From assembly GCA_963744875.1 (NCBI GenBank), contig CAVUVQ010000031.1, forward strand, positions 118,081 to 182,080: a stretch of 64,000 nucleotides of DNA, written 5' to 3'. The position numbers were made by a program, and so were the translations under genes. This document shows, in pieces, positions 1 through 10,253 of the stretch. This stretch comes from JACDAE01 sp963744875. GTDB lineage: Bacteria > Chloroflexota > Ktedonobacteria > Ktedonobacterales > Ktedonobacteraceae. The notes under the pieces were generated by a model. It saw only the letters and a list, made by a program, of their open reading frames with translations. It was not told where the DNA came from and did no database searches. The stretch's first letter is position 1. Each line of letters starts with the position of its first letter.

Positions 1-1369
1 TGCTCACATGTCGCTTGACCGTTGCAGGCGCAATGATCAGGTTGCGTGCAATCTCTCCGTTCGTCTCTCCTCGCGCCATTAATTGCAATACCTCAATTTC
101 ACGTGCGCTGAGTGGATCCAATATGTGTTGTGCAGGGGGATATTGTTGCCCTTGTAAAACTTCATGTACCTTTTTTCCTTGAGGAGGAGATAGTGGAAGG
201 GTATTGCGTTCCTCTGGCTCAAGTGCATTGTGATCTTCAACGAGCAAATCATGCTGCTCATACCATTGACGCGCACGGTGCTGCAACTCGGGCTGCATTT
301 CGTGGTCGATGTGCTCCAGACGGCTAAGAAGCGCTTGAGCAAACAGAGGTTGATAGTGATACCATTGACGCTTATCATCTTCAGCAATAAGAAAAAGGTT
401 GGCGCGTTCTATTTGTCGCAAGATCTGCCAGCTATCTTGCCGCTCAAGAACCATATCGCAGAGAGAGGCTGAGAAGTGAGGGAGGAATGCAGTTCGTAAC
501 AAAAAGGTTTGGATATGTTCCTCCTGCGCTGAGAGAACTTCCTCAAGGATGTAGTCGAGGATGTAACGCTGTTTGCCATGGGCTGCTATATATACGCTTT
601 CTGCTGCATGCGGTTTATACATAGCACATCCAGCAAGACGCAGACCTGCTATCCAACCGTCTACATGGTTCACAAGGTATGTAATTTCTGCTTCTGTCAA
701 GGAGAGGTGCATCACCTCACCCAGGAAATATGTGGCTTCTTCACAGGTAAAACGCAGAGCATCCATACGCACCTCTAATACCCGCCCTCGCATGCGCAAT
801 CGTGCAAGAGGCAAGTGTGGATCCACGCGTGTTGAGATGACAATATGCATATGAGGTGAAAGATATTCTATAAGATAGGTCATCTGTTCTTGAATAGTGC
901 TGTCCGTAACTGTATGGAAATCATCAAGCATGAGCACCATTGGTTCTTGCTGGGTCGCACTGATATTGATGATACGCTTTAAAAGTGTTGATGTACTTTC
1001 TTTCTCTTTCTTCCATTGAACGGAGCGGAAAGCAGGTATTTTCTGTGTGAGCGCGGTGAGTAGAACATTCCAGAAACATAATGGGTCGTTATCGGTTGCG
1101 TCTAAAGATACCCAAACAGTTGAAATATGCTCGTCTGCAAGTGACTCTATCCATTGTGAGAGCAGTGTAGTTTTACCAGAGCCTGCAGGTGCAGAGACCA
1201 GGACAAGGGGATAAGACAGTCCCTGCTGAAGAAGTGCAAGAAGACGAGTGCGTGTTTGTATAATCTGCCCCGATACAGGAGAGATAAACTTCGTAAGGAG
1301 CGGTTGATACTCATCATAATTATTTGTTAAGTGCTCAGATGTATCTGGTTGTATAGGTGTAAGAAGCAT
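1..1369 (-). CDS. MalT/LuxR-type ATP-dependent transcriptional regulator, 3' end outside window
   Basis: Reading leftward from ATG 1369 (GGAGG just upstream) gives an open frame of about 456 codons to the window edge. A P-loop (APAGSGKTT, about residue 60) and a Walker B-like LMLDDFH show a STAND ATPase of the MalT type. A winged-helix region follows (RLRMRGRVLEVR, then WIAGLRLAG). The C-terminus is a GerE/LuxR HTH beginning LSAREIEVLQLMARG. Family members usually carry 300 or more residues of TPR-like helices between the winged helix and the HTH. Here only about 45 residues separate them, so the effector-sensing arm is essentially missing although the frame is open. The family regulates transcription after binding a small ligand; the target here is unknown. 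It is divergent from the NB-ARC/WD40 genes. Function class confident, role unknown. Confidence 0.85.
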   Translation of the reverse strand, partial: MLLTPIQPDTSEHLTNNYDEYQPLLTKFISPVSGQIIQTRTRLLALLQQGLSYPLVLVSAPAGSGKTTLLSQWIESLADEHISTVWVSLDATDNDPLCFWNVLLTALTQKIPAFRSVQWKKEKESTSTLLKRIINISATQQEPMVLMLDDFHTVTDSTIQEQMTYLIEYLSPHMHIVISTRVDPHLPLARLRMRGRVLEVRMDALRFTCEEATYFLGEVMHLSLTEAEITYLVNHVDGWIAGLRLAGCAMYKPHAAESVYIAAHGKQRYILDYILEEVLSAQEEHIQTFLLRTAFLPHFSASLCDMVLERQDSWQILRQIERANLFLIAEDDKRQWYHYQPLFAQALLSRLEHIDHEMQPELQHRARQWYEQHDLLVEDHNALEPEERNTLPLSPPQGKKVHEVLQGQQYPPAQHILDPLSAREIEVLQLMARGETNGEIARNLIIAPATVKRHVS

Positions 1370-1617
1370 CTCAACCCTCCCTGATTATCTCTTGCCTTGA
1401 ACTAGTCATGCACGTATGCATCTGCTATGATAGTAAAAGATATTTGCAGCGGAAACACGGAGAGCGTGTGGTGACGCCCTCCATGCTCCTTGCCCAGGTT
1501 GTAAACTGCTGTAACAGCTACATACCATGTGATAAGTGTAACTCTGATGAAGCAGAATGTCAGTAGGGATTGGTTGGTGTTGCAGTAAGGGTTACATTAG
1601 CTTTTGGGAGCATAACA

Positions 1618-4600
1618 ATGAATCAACGCTCGAAGTATCGAGAGCGCGATTATACATTTGCAAATCATTGTGTCACTGTACGTACCGCTATTGGTATAAC
1701 TCAAGCGGAACTGGCGAAAACATTAGGGGTTTCAGAGCAAGCGATTTAAAAGTGGGAGGGTGGCCTCAGCATTCCGACAGCTTCCCATCTGAAAGATTTT
1801 ATTGCACTTGCCATCCAGCAGAGAGCCTTCACACAGGGACTGGAGCTGGAGGAGGCACGTACCCTATGGAAAGCTGCACGGCTCAAAGCCCTCTTTGACG
1901 AGCACTGGATACAGGCTTTATTGACCGGACAAGCAATCTCATCACCTGTATTTACCACACCATATTCTCCCCAAAGCCTACAGAGTACAGAGCTATCCAG
2001 CCAACAATTTCCACGTATTGATTGGGGTGAGGCGTTTGATGTCACCACTTTCTATGGACGCAAAGTGGAATTAGCACAATTACAGAATTGGGTGCTCAAA
2101 GATCGGTGTCGTCTGATCGCGCTCCTGGGCATAGGCGGCATCGGTAAATCAACACTTGCTATTGCATTGATGCATCTGGTCGCCTCGCAGTTTGAAGCGG
2201 TGGTTTTTCGTTCGCTTCGTGATGCTCCCATGTGTGAAGATCTCGTTGCTGATCTTCTTCAGGTGATTTCACCCGTTCTCCCCGCCGAACTTCCTCTTTC
2301 ACTGGAACGTCGCATCTCACTCCTTCTTGAGCAGCTACGAGCACGCCGCTGCCTCATCGTTCTGGACAATCTGGAAACGCTCTTACGGGAAGGCTCTCAC
2401 GATGACAGTGACGGTGACTACTACCTCGCTGGCTACGCAGGGTATGGACGGCTTCTACAACGGATTGGTGAAAGCGTCCATCAAAGCTGTTTCATCCTCA
2501 CCAGCCGGGAAAAGCCGATCGAAATGGGACCGATGGAGGGAAAACGTGCTCTGGTACGGTCGCAACACCTTGTTGGATTGGATGATGAGGCTGCATCTCA
2601 ATTGCTGCAAGAGAAGGATCTAATAGGGGACCCAGAGGCCAGAGGCGAGCTTATTCGTGTCTGCTCAGGCAATCCTCTCGCACTGAAATTGATAGCGGAG
2701 ACGATTCGAGAGCTTTTTAGCGACGAGATTGCTTTATTTCTCGCGGAGAAGGAGTTACTCACACGGGGTGTGCGTGCATTGTTGATCCAACATTACGAGC
2801 GCCTTACTCCGTTGCAACACACCATTTTTACGTGGTTCGCAATCGCCCGTGAGCCTCTTAGTCTGGATGAACTGTCTGCTCTGCTGGCAACACCTGTCCC
2901 ACGTACGCAGCTACGAGAGTCGGTACACGACTTGCGGCGACGCTCATTGCTCGAATATGGACAGAGTCAGAGCACATTTACCCAACAATCGGTTGTAATG
3001 GAATTTATCACCAATACGCTTATTGACAACATCGTTGTAGAGATACAACGCGTTGAATTGGCGTCCCTTTGTCATTATGCACTTTCTATCGCGTTTGCAA
3101 AGGACTATGTGCGCATCAGTCAGGAACGACTTCTCATTATTCCTTGTCTTGATCGTTTGCTGACTCTTTACCAACAGCCGTCCCTCCTTGATGCTCATCT
3201 CAAACAGGTGCTAGAAGCACTGCGACGCCTTCCAATGGAGCAGCAAGGATATGGCCCGGCAAACATTCTTGCCCTGCAGCGTCACCTGCATGGTCACTTA
3301 CGTCATCTGGATCTCTCGCGGCTCGCTTTGCGTGGTGCTTATCTGCAAGGAGTGGAGATGCAGCATAGCAGTCTCCAGGGCGCGATGGTGCGCGAAACGG
3401 TCTTTACTGAGGCAATGCACCTTGTGACAAGTGTTGCTGTAAGTGGGACTGGCGCAATGTGGGCTGCGGGGAGTAATAGTGGAGAGATACGTCTCTGGCA
3501 TGAAGATGGACGCCTTCTGCATCTGATACGCTCTGCTCATACTGATCGTGTGAATGCCCTGGCCTTTAGCCTCGATGGACGCTATTTTATCAGTGCCAGT
3601 GGAGATGCAACTATAAAGTTCTGGCACATTGAGAGTGGAGCCATGCATCAGGTCTTGCATGGGCATATAGCCAGCGTGACGAGCGTCGCATGTGCTCCCA
3701 ACGGACGCTATCTTATAAGTGGCAGCGATGATGGAACTATACGCCTGTGGGACACAGGTATGGGAACATGCCTACGTATATTTGAGAATCCTCATGGTGG
3801 TGTTGTGCATGTGGCTTGGGGCCCTGACAATTCGCTCGTCGCAAGCGGAGGAGCAGATCGGGTTATTCGACTCTGGGAGACAGAGACATGGACGTGCGTA
3901 CAAACGTTCTCTGGTCACACTCATTGGATTCAGGGACTCGCCTTCTCACCAGATAGCACACGTCTCGCCAGCGCGAGTCGCGATCAGACCGCCAGAGTGT
4001 GGGATGTGATAGATGGCAGCATGAAAGCCGTGTTAGACGGTCATACCAACTTTGTACGTAGCGTAGCGTGGAGTCCTGATCAACAAACGATTGCGAGTTG
4101 TAGTAATGATGGGACGATCCGCCTCTGGAATGTAGAAAGTAACAGGCAGCGTAGTTTGCTAAGAGATCACACAAACGTTGTTTGCTCTGTTGCATTTACA
4201 CCCAATGGAAAGCATCTACTCAGCGGCAGTGAAGATCGTACGCTCCGTTTATGGGAGGTGGAGAGTGGCGTATGTGTACGTGTTGTGCAAGGCTATTCGC
4301 TTTCACTGTTTACTCTTGCATGGAGTCCTGACGGTAAGTATCTGGCAAGCGGCAATAGTGAGAAAGCCCTGACACTCTGGGATGTTGCCAATGGAACCGC
4401 GAGGCAGCAGTTCTTCGGACATCAAGGTGCTGTCCGAGCGGTAGCCTGGAGTCCTGATGGCACCCGCATAGCCAGTGGGAGCTATGATCACACAATTCGT
4501 ATCTGGGATACAACCGCAGGGACATGCCTGCACATTTTACAAGGGCATGAGAGTCTTGTTATGAGTCTCTCATGGAGCCCTGATGGACAATGGCTGGCAA

Positions 4601-5268
4601 GCGGCAGTTGGGATCAGACAGTGCGTCTCTGGAACGCCAACGATGGGAGTTGTCGTTGGATTGGGCGTGATAGCGAACCAGTGAGGACGGTTGCATGGAA
4701 TCCCGCTGCCACGATTGTGGCAAGCGGCAACAATAGTGGTATGATACAGTTGTGGCAGAAAGAAAATGGGATGCTGCAGAAGAGTGTGCGTTCCCATAAT
4801 AGGGCAGTATATGGTATAGCCTGGGATCCAGCAGGTACACTACTGGCAAGTGGTGGAGAAGATGGTGTGTTGCGACTCTGGGATATTTCCAACGGAACAC
4901 AATCCAACGTCTTTGTTAACGATCGCATACCAGTAACAACTGTTACATGGGATCATCAGCGAGATCAGATCATCATCGGTAGTAACGATGGCATATTGCA
5001 CTGGTGGGATTACCAGAACAATATACAACTCCATACTCAGCAGGGACATCGAGCATGGATTTACGCGAGCAGTGTCAGTCCAGATGGTACTTTTCTTGCA
5101 AGTTGTGGATCGGATGGACTTATTCAGCTCTGGAACATGTCTCATGTGACACACCATGCCGCATTGTATTCTGAACGGCCATATGAGGCCCTTGACGTGA
5201 CAAATGTATCGGGGTTGAGTGAGGCTCAGAAGGCCAGTTTGAAGCTCCTGGGAGCGTTTGAAAATTGA
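1618..5268 (+). pseudogene. HTH-NB-ARC-WD40 STAND protein with in-frame stop in the HTH
   Basis: ATG 1618 (GGGAG upstream) opens an XRE-type HTH frame colinear with the intact paralogue at 5864, but TAA at 1747-1749 interrupts it where the paralogue has CAG (AIQRWEGG versus AI-stop-KWEGG). The frame then stays open to 5268. Ignoring the stop, both genes span 1217 codons. After the HTH come an NB-ARC ATPase (P-loop GIGGIGKST about residue 171, Walker B CLIVLDNLETLL, GNPLALKL), a winged-helix region, a short pentapeptide-like stretch and about 14 WD40 repeats ending in LW-D/N, enough for two seven-bladed propellers. STAND proteins act as ligand-triggered switches. The product may be dead, or a TTG/ATG restart could give an NB-ARC-WD40 protein without the HTH. 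A sequencing error is also possible. Confidence 0.8.
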
Positions 5269-5863
5269 CATCTTCGTATTGCTCTGTCAGTCGGCATTGC
5301 ACACCGATCGGGCCTGTATATTGTGGGTAGGAGACTCACCTTGCATGTGCCCCTACCCACAATATACAGGATCGCCCTTTTGTATTTAATTGCCTGGTCC
5401 ATCGTCATTGCCACAAGATGGTACGGCAGACGGAAGGAAGAAAACATTGATCGAATAGTCTTTGTGCGTTACTCTACTTTCTACACGGATGGAAAAGCAG
5501 ACTGTTTGTGTCAATTCTTTCATTTTATATTTCTCCCCGGATGAGAAGGGACCGGGCGCTGAATGTGGACAAAGGTGTTTGTCTCAGTAAAGCCGGCACT
5601 CCCTCACGTTATATCAGATGTACAACAAGATAAAGTTAGACGTACTACAAAGAAAAAATGAGAGGTACGAGAGACGAGATAAGTCTGAGAACAGCAGGCT
5701 CCCTCCTCTCTCAAGCAAGATGTTCTTCCGGGTGAACATCTTTCTTCCATGTCTTTAAGTGTAGTGTCATCACTCGGAAGTGTCAGGGCCATGGAGTAGG
5801 TGTTACTGGTCGGGTCTGGTCGGGTCCATTGTAAGTGCAAAGAAAACAGCAGGAGCAAGAGCG
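5269..5863. other. Intergenic region between the two STAND genes
   Basis: About 600 bases without a supportable gene. It contains the palindrome at 5313-5370 and, at its right end, the AGGAG (5851-5855) serving the next gene. The ATG at 5780 is in frame with the downstream gene, but the 28 residues it would add are not matched in the paralogue. Confidence 0.6.
5313..5370. repeat. 58-bp palindromic element
   Basis: Perfect 19-base arms (5313-5331 and 5352-5370, starting CCTGTATATTGTGGG) enclose a 20-base loop. The loop side reads CTCACCTTGCATGTGCCCCT, similar to the CATCACCTTGCGTGCGCCC part of the palindrome at 51986-52095, so both may belong to one family of short mobile palindromes. It could also act as a terminator for the gene ending at 5268. 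Confidence 0.65.
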
Positions 5864-8800
5864 ATGACATCCATATCTCAGGACCGTAACCTTGATTATA
5901 CGTTTGCCAGGCACTTTGTCACCCTACGTACCGTCCTCGGTCTGACGCAATCTACGCTGGCGCAGCAGTTGGGTGTCACTGAACGTGCTATTCAGCGCTG
6001 GGAAGGTGGAACCCGTTATCCCAAAGTAGAATATCTCAAGGCATTTCTTGTACTCTGCATCGAGCAACATGCCTTTCCAGCAGGTCGAGAGGTTGAGCAG
6101 GCGCGTACTCTCTGGAAGGCCGCACACTTGAAAGTTCTCTTCGATGAGCACTGGATTCTCGGGTTGCTTCACCCGCAGGTTGCACAGTCCCTGATGCAAG
6201 AATCCGTGGGCGCACGGATGCCGCAATCCCTCGTGCGGCCAGTTGATTGGGGAGAAGAGGTAAGTGAGGTCTCCTTTTACGGTCGTGAAAGCGAACGAGC
6301 GCAACTCACCACCTGGATTCAGGAGGATCGTTGCCGTCTGATTGCATTGCTGGGAATGGGCGGCATCGGCAAATCCGCTTTAGCTGTCACGCTCTTGCAC
6401 CAACTCTCCCCATTTTTCAGCGTTGCTGCCTTTCGCTCGGTCCGCGATGCCATCCCCTGCGAGGAACTTCTTGCAGATCTGATTCAGACCCTGGCTCCTG
6501 AACCACTCAGTGAAATTCCTGGACCTCTCACGCAGCGCATCACCCTCCTGATAGAGATGCTGCAAAAGCGTCGCTGTCTCGTTGTGCTGGACAACGTGGA
6601 GACGCTCTTACAAGAAGGCGAACATTCGGGAGGCTACCGCGCGGGCTACGAAGAGTACGGACGCTTATTTGAGCGCATCGCAACGACACAACATCAGAGT
6701 TGTCTGGTGCTCACCTCGCGCGAGAAACCTGCAGAACTCAAGCCGTTAGAGGGTAGTCAGACACCTGTACGCTCTCTGCATCTGGCAGGACTGGATGAGG
6801 AGGCGAGCGAACAGATTCTGCGGGAAAAGCAACTCCGAGGAGAGACTGAAGCAAAGCAACGCCTCGTTGATGCCTATTCGGGCAATCCGCTTGCCCTTAA
6901 GATCGTTGCTGAGACTATTCGTGAGTTGTTTGCTGGCGAGATCGCTTCGTTTCTTGCGGAAGGACACATCATTTTTCAAGGTGTACGTGCATTACTTGCC
7001 CAACAATTCGCACGCCTGCCATTTCTTGCGCAATCGGTGTTGTTCTGGCTCGCCATTTTCCGTGAGCCTGTCGAGGTGAGCAGTCTGTTGACCCGGTTCG
7101 TTACCCCGGTCCCACGGCTTCAGTTATTGGAAGCGTTAGAGGACTTGCGGCGTCGTTCGCTGGTTGAGCATGGACAGCAGCGTTCACACTTCACGTTACA
7201 ATCAGTGGTCATGGAGTTTGTCACCGACGAACTGGTACAACAAGTAGCAGGTGAAGTGCAACGGAAAGAGCCTGATGCGCTCCTCTGCTATGCACTTTCA
7301 CTGGTAAGCACGAAAGAGTATATTCGGCAAACACAGGAGCGTCTTCTGCTTGCGCCTGTTCTTTCCCACCTGGGTGCATCTCAGCCTCGCAGAGGCATTG
7401 TTGAGCAACAATTGCTCCGCTCCCTTGACCTGCTTCGCTCCTATGACGTGAATGAGCAGGGTTATGGACCATCGAACGTTGCAATGTTGCTAGGGCATCT
7501 CAATGGACATCTCAAAGGTATTAATTTCTCTGGATGTAGTCTTCGTGAGGTCAACCTGCGGGTAGAGATGCAAGATGCACGACTTGCAGGAGCAAATGTG
7601 CGAAACAGCGTCTTCACAGAGTTCTTCGAGCCAGGGACGGCAGTCGCTATAAGTAGGAATGGTCAGTATTGGGCCGTAGCTGGTACGATTGGAAATGTGC
7701 GAGTGTGGGAGTGGGGGCAGCAGTCGAACCAGATCCTGCATCTGGCCTGGCAAGCTCACAATACTAATATCTATGGGCTGGCCTGGAGTCCCGATGGACG
7801 CACCTTAGCTACAGGTGGCTGGGATAACACAGTCAAGCTATGGGAGGTCGAGCATGCCACCTTGCTATGGACAGGCTGGCACGATGGACAAGTCAATGAT
7901 ATCGCTTTTTCTCCTGATGGGCACTTCCTCGCCAGTGGAGGGACCGATGGCCTTGTTCGACTGTGGAACACTGAGAATGGCACACAGGTACAACAGTTTG
8001 TCGGTCAGAGCGGCGCGATCAACTCGCTGGCCTGGAGTCCGGATGGGAAGTGGCTCGCCAGTGGGGCTACCGATGGAAGCATCTGGATACGTGAACCGGA
8101 GATGCTAGAGCCTGACATCCATGCACAGCAGCTTTTGGGACATACCAATTGGGTACAACGGTTGGCCTTCTCCCCTGATAGCGCACAACTTGCGAGTGCG
8201 AGTTCTGATGGTACGCTTAAGCTATGGAAGATGGGAAACGGTAACTGTCTCCAGACATTCATGGGGCATGCAGACCGGGTGATGTGCGTTGCCTGGAGTC
8301 CGGATGGACGCACCTTAGCTAGTGGAGGTTGGAATAGCACAATCTTCCTATGGGATATCATACAGGGCAGAGCGCGAGCGAGCTTGAAGGCTGAAGATAA
8401 CATCATGATTACTTCTGTTGCCTTTACCCCCGATAGCCGAACTCTGCTCAGTAGCAGTAAGACAATGAGAATATGGGATGTGGAACATGGTCAGTGTCTT
8501 CGCACTATTGATACGTATCTGGTTGTCTTTCTCGATATCGACTGGAGTCCGGATGGGCAGTTCCTGGCTGCTAGTAGCTCAGGAGGACAAATAATGCTCT
8601 GGAAGATCGCTCCGTTTCCATCCAGGAGCACGTTACGTGGACATAGTGAGAGTGTGCAAGGAGTAGCCTGGAGTCCTGACGGGCAGTTCCTGGCTAGTGC
8701 CGGAAATGATGGGCGTATCGGGTTGTGGAATTCGACTACGGGTGCCTGTATCGAAATGCTGCGAGACTCGGACCCGGTCGATACCCTCTTCCTGTCAGTG

Positions 8801-9514
8801 GCCTGGAGTCCGGATGGACGGCTGTTGGCGAGTGGAAGTTTTCGGCGCGGAGTGCAGGTGTGGGACATAGCGGCACACACGCGCCGCTGGGTGGGACAGA
8901 CGCCACAGCCGACTCGTCTTCATCATGTAGCCTGGAGTCCGGATGGAAGGTGGCTGGTTGGTGCTGGGTGGGATGGTACAGTTTATTTGTGGGATGCTGA
9001 TGATGGGAGGTTGCTACGACAGATGGTGAGTCACAACTGGGGTGTCAGGAGCGTGATTTGGAGTCCAGATGGGCAATGGCTGGCTTCGGTTGGTGCTGGC
9101 AAAGAAAATGGAGAAATTATGGTGTGGGAGGCACGAAGTGGGGAACGGGTGCAAACCCTGATAGGGCACACCTGGGCGACCTTTGCAGTGGCCTGGAGCC
9201 TTGACGGGAAGAAGCTTATCAGTGGGGGAGGCGATGGCATGTTGTACTGGTGGGAGATTACTGGCGGACAGCGTATCCTGACACAAAAGGCACATCAAGG
9301 AATGGTATACGCACTCAAGGTGAGTCCCGACGGTCGTACACTGGCGAGTTGCGGAGATGACAGTGCTATTCATCTTTGGGATATTGAAAGTGGCAAGCAT
9401 CTGCAGACGCTGCCACTAGAGCGACTCTATGAGCGGCTCGACATCTCTGGCATCCAGGGGATCACAGAGGCACAGAAAAAGACGTTACGTGCATTGGGCG
9501 CAATCGAAGACTAG
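5864..9514 (+). CDS. XRE HTH-NB-ARC-pentapeptide-WD40 STAND protein
   Basis: The start is ATG 5864 with AGGAG eight bases upstream, giving 1216 residues. Domain order: XRE-family HTH (about residues 20-55, LGVTERAIQRWEGG), NB-ARC ATPase (P-loop GMGGIGKSA about 164-172; Walker B CLVVLDNVETLL; GNPLALKI), winged-helix region, a short pentapeptide-like segment (INFSGCSLREVNL) and about 14 WD40 repeats with the recurring WSPDG. Fourteen repeats suit two seven-bladed propellers used as a sensor platform. The N-terminal HTH suggests that sensing is coupled to DNA binding. The partner and trigger cannot be read from sequence. It is a tandem paralogue of the interrupted gene upstream; the two match through every domain but differ in many positions, so the duplication is not recent. 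Family assignment is firm; biological role (regulation, cell fate or defence) is open. Confidence 0.9.
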   Translation: MTSISQDRNLDYTFARHFVTLRTVLGLTQSTLAQQLGVTERAIQRWEGGTRYPKVEYLKAFLVLCIEQHAFPAGREVEQARTLWKAAHLKVLFDEHWILGLLHPQVAQSLMQESVGARMPQSLVRPVDWGEEVSEVSFYGRESERAQLTTWIQEDRCRLIALLGMGGIGKSALAVTLLHQLSPFFSVAAFRSVRDAIPCEELLADLIQTLAPEPLSEIPGPLTQRITLLIEMLQKRRCLVVLDNVETLLQEGEHSGGYRAGYEEYGRLFERIATTQHQSCLVLTSREKPAELKPLEGSQTPVRSLHLAGLDEEASEQILREKQLRGETEAKQRLVDAYSGNPLALKIVAETIRELFAGEIASFLAEGHIIFQGVRALLAQQFARLPFLAQSVLFWLAIFREPVEVSSLLTRFVTPVPRLQLLEALEDLRRRSLVEHGQQRSHFTLQSVVMEFVTDELVQQVAGEVQRKEPDALLCYALSLVSTKEYIRQTQERLLLAPVLSHLGASQPRRGIVEQQLLRSLDLLRSYDVNEQGYGPSNVAMLLGHLNGHLKGINFSGCSLREVNLRVEMQDARLAGANVRNSVFTEFFEPGTAVAISRNGQYWAVAGTIGNVRVWEWGQQSNQILHLAWQAHNTNIYGLAWSPDGRTLATGGWDNTVKLWEVEHATLLWTGWHDGQVNDIAFSPDGHFLASGGTDGLVRLWNTENGTQVQQFVGQSGAINSLAWSPDGKWLASGATDGSIWIREPEMLEPDIHAQQLLGHTNWVQRLAFSPDSAQLASASSDGTLKLWKMGNGNCLQTFMGHADRVMCVAWSPDGRTLASGGWNSTIFLWDIIQGRARASLKAEDNIMITSVAFTPDSRTLLSSSKTMRIWDVEHGQCLRTIDTYLVVFLDIDWSPDGQFLAASSSGGQIMLWKIAPFPSRSTLRGHSESVQGVAWSPDGQFLASAGNDGRIGLWNSTTGACIEMLRDSDPVDTLFLSVAWSPDGRLLASGSFRRGVQVWDIAAHTRRWVGQTPQPTRLHHVAWSPDGRWLVGAGWDGTVYLWDADDGRLLRQMVSHNWGVRSVIWSPDGQWLASVGAGKENGEIMVWEARSGERVQTLIGHTWATFAVAWSLDGKKLISGGGDGMLYWWEITGGQRILTQKAHQGMVYALKVSPDGRTLASCGDDSAIHLWDIESGKHLQTLPLERLYERLDISGIQGITEAQKKTLRALGAIED

Positions 9515-9571
9515 AGGTTACATCTTGCCCAACTTGCTTTCCGACATTTGCCTCTTTGCTGTGGTCTCCTC

Positions 9572-10195
9572 CTACTCCTGCGCTTGCAGATCATATTTCA
9601 ATATCGTATACAGACGCTTTCGAGCACGATGAAAGCCCGTTTTGGCTGTTGAGAGCGGGATATCGAGCTGGCGTGCGATCTCAGTAAAGGTCATTTGTCC
9701 CTTATAGCGTAAGATAACAATCTCACGATGACATGGGGGTAATTGTTCAATGGCCCGATCAATGGTACATTGTAAGTCATGATGTTCTGCAATCGCTTCT
9801 GGCTGCAGATCTGGCTCGATGAGCAAAACGGTTGGTACTGTCCCCTTCTCATCTATTTCCTGTTCCAATGCCGAGAAAGATATCGTTCGCCGACGCCGTG
9901 TTTTGCGTCGTACATCGCGACAACGGTTCCAGGCGACCCGAAACAGCCAGGGTTTAATAGACCTGTTCGTATCTAGCATTGGCAAATACAGATAGAGCTG
10001 GAGCCACACATGTTGCAATACATCCTCTGCTTCCTCCTCTTCGAGAGGTAGCAAGCAGGAACGAATAAATTGTAATAACTGGCGATGGTACTCTTGTGTG
10101 AGTTGGGTGAATGCGTACTGATCTTCTGCAAAGCTTTGCGCAATAGAGATAGTATCTGAGATAGCAGAATTGAGTATCAACGTGCTCATTTGCAT
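9572..10195 (-). CDS. ECF-type RNA polymerase sigma factor
   Basis: A 207-residue protein with region 2 (QEYHRQLLQFIRSCL, AEDVLQHVWLQLY, PWLFRVAWNRCRD) and region 4 (LPPCHREIVILRYKGQMTF, then an HTH, STAKTGFHRARKRL). There is no region 3, as in other ECF factors. ATG 10195 has AAGGAG ten bases upstream; an in-frame ATG two codons later is an alternative. The gene lies 58 bases downstream of the Asp-box lipoprotein on the same strand, so the two may be co-transcribed. No recognisable anti-sigma factor adjoins it. The lipoprotein could be a target or a surface sensor, but that is only inference. It is convergent with the STAND gene. Confidence 0.93.
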   Translation of the reverse strand: MQMSTLILNSAISDTISIAQSFAEDQYAFTQLTQEYHRQLLQFIRSCLLPLEEEEAEDVLQHVWLQLYLYLPMLDTNRSIKPWLFRVAWNRCRDVRRKTRRRRTISFSALEQEIDEKGTVPTVLLIEPDLQPEAIAEHHDLQCTIDRAIEQLPPCHREIVILRYKGQMTFTEIARQLDIPLSTAKTGFHRARKRLYTILKYDLQAQE

Positions 10196-10253
10196 AGAGA
10201 AAAATCTCCTTCAGGGGACGGTAGTCCCCTTAATCATTGCCTGGTCTAAGATA

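Noticed and set aside
1747..1749. Reassignment of TAA to glutamine
   Set aside because: Many confident genes in the window end in TAA, so it is a working stop codon here.
3298..5271. Several leftward frames opposite the WD40 repeats
   Set aside because: They repeat with the period of the WD40 coding sequence and have no start signals.
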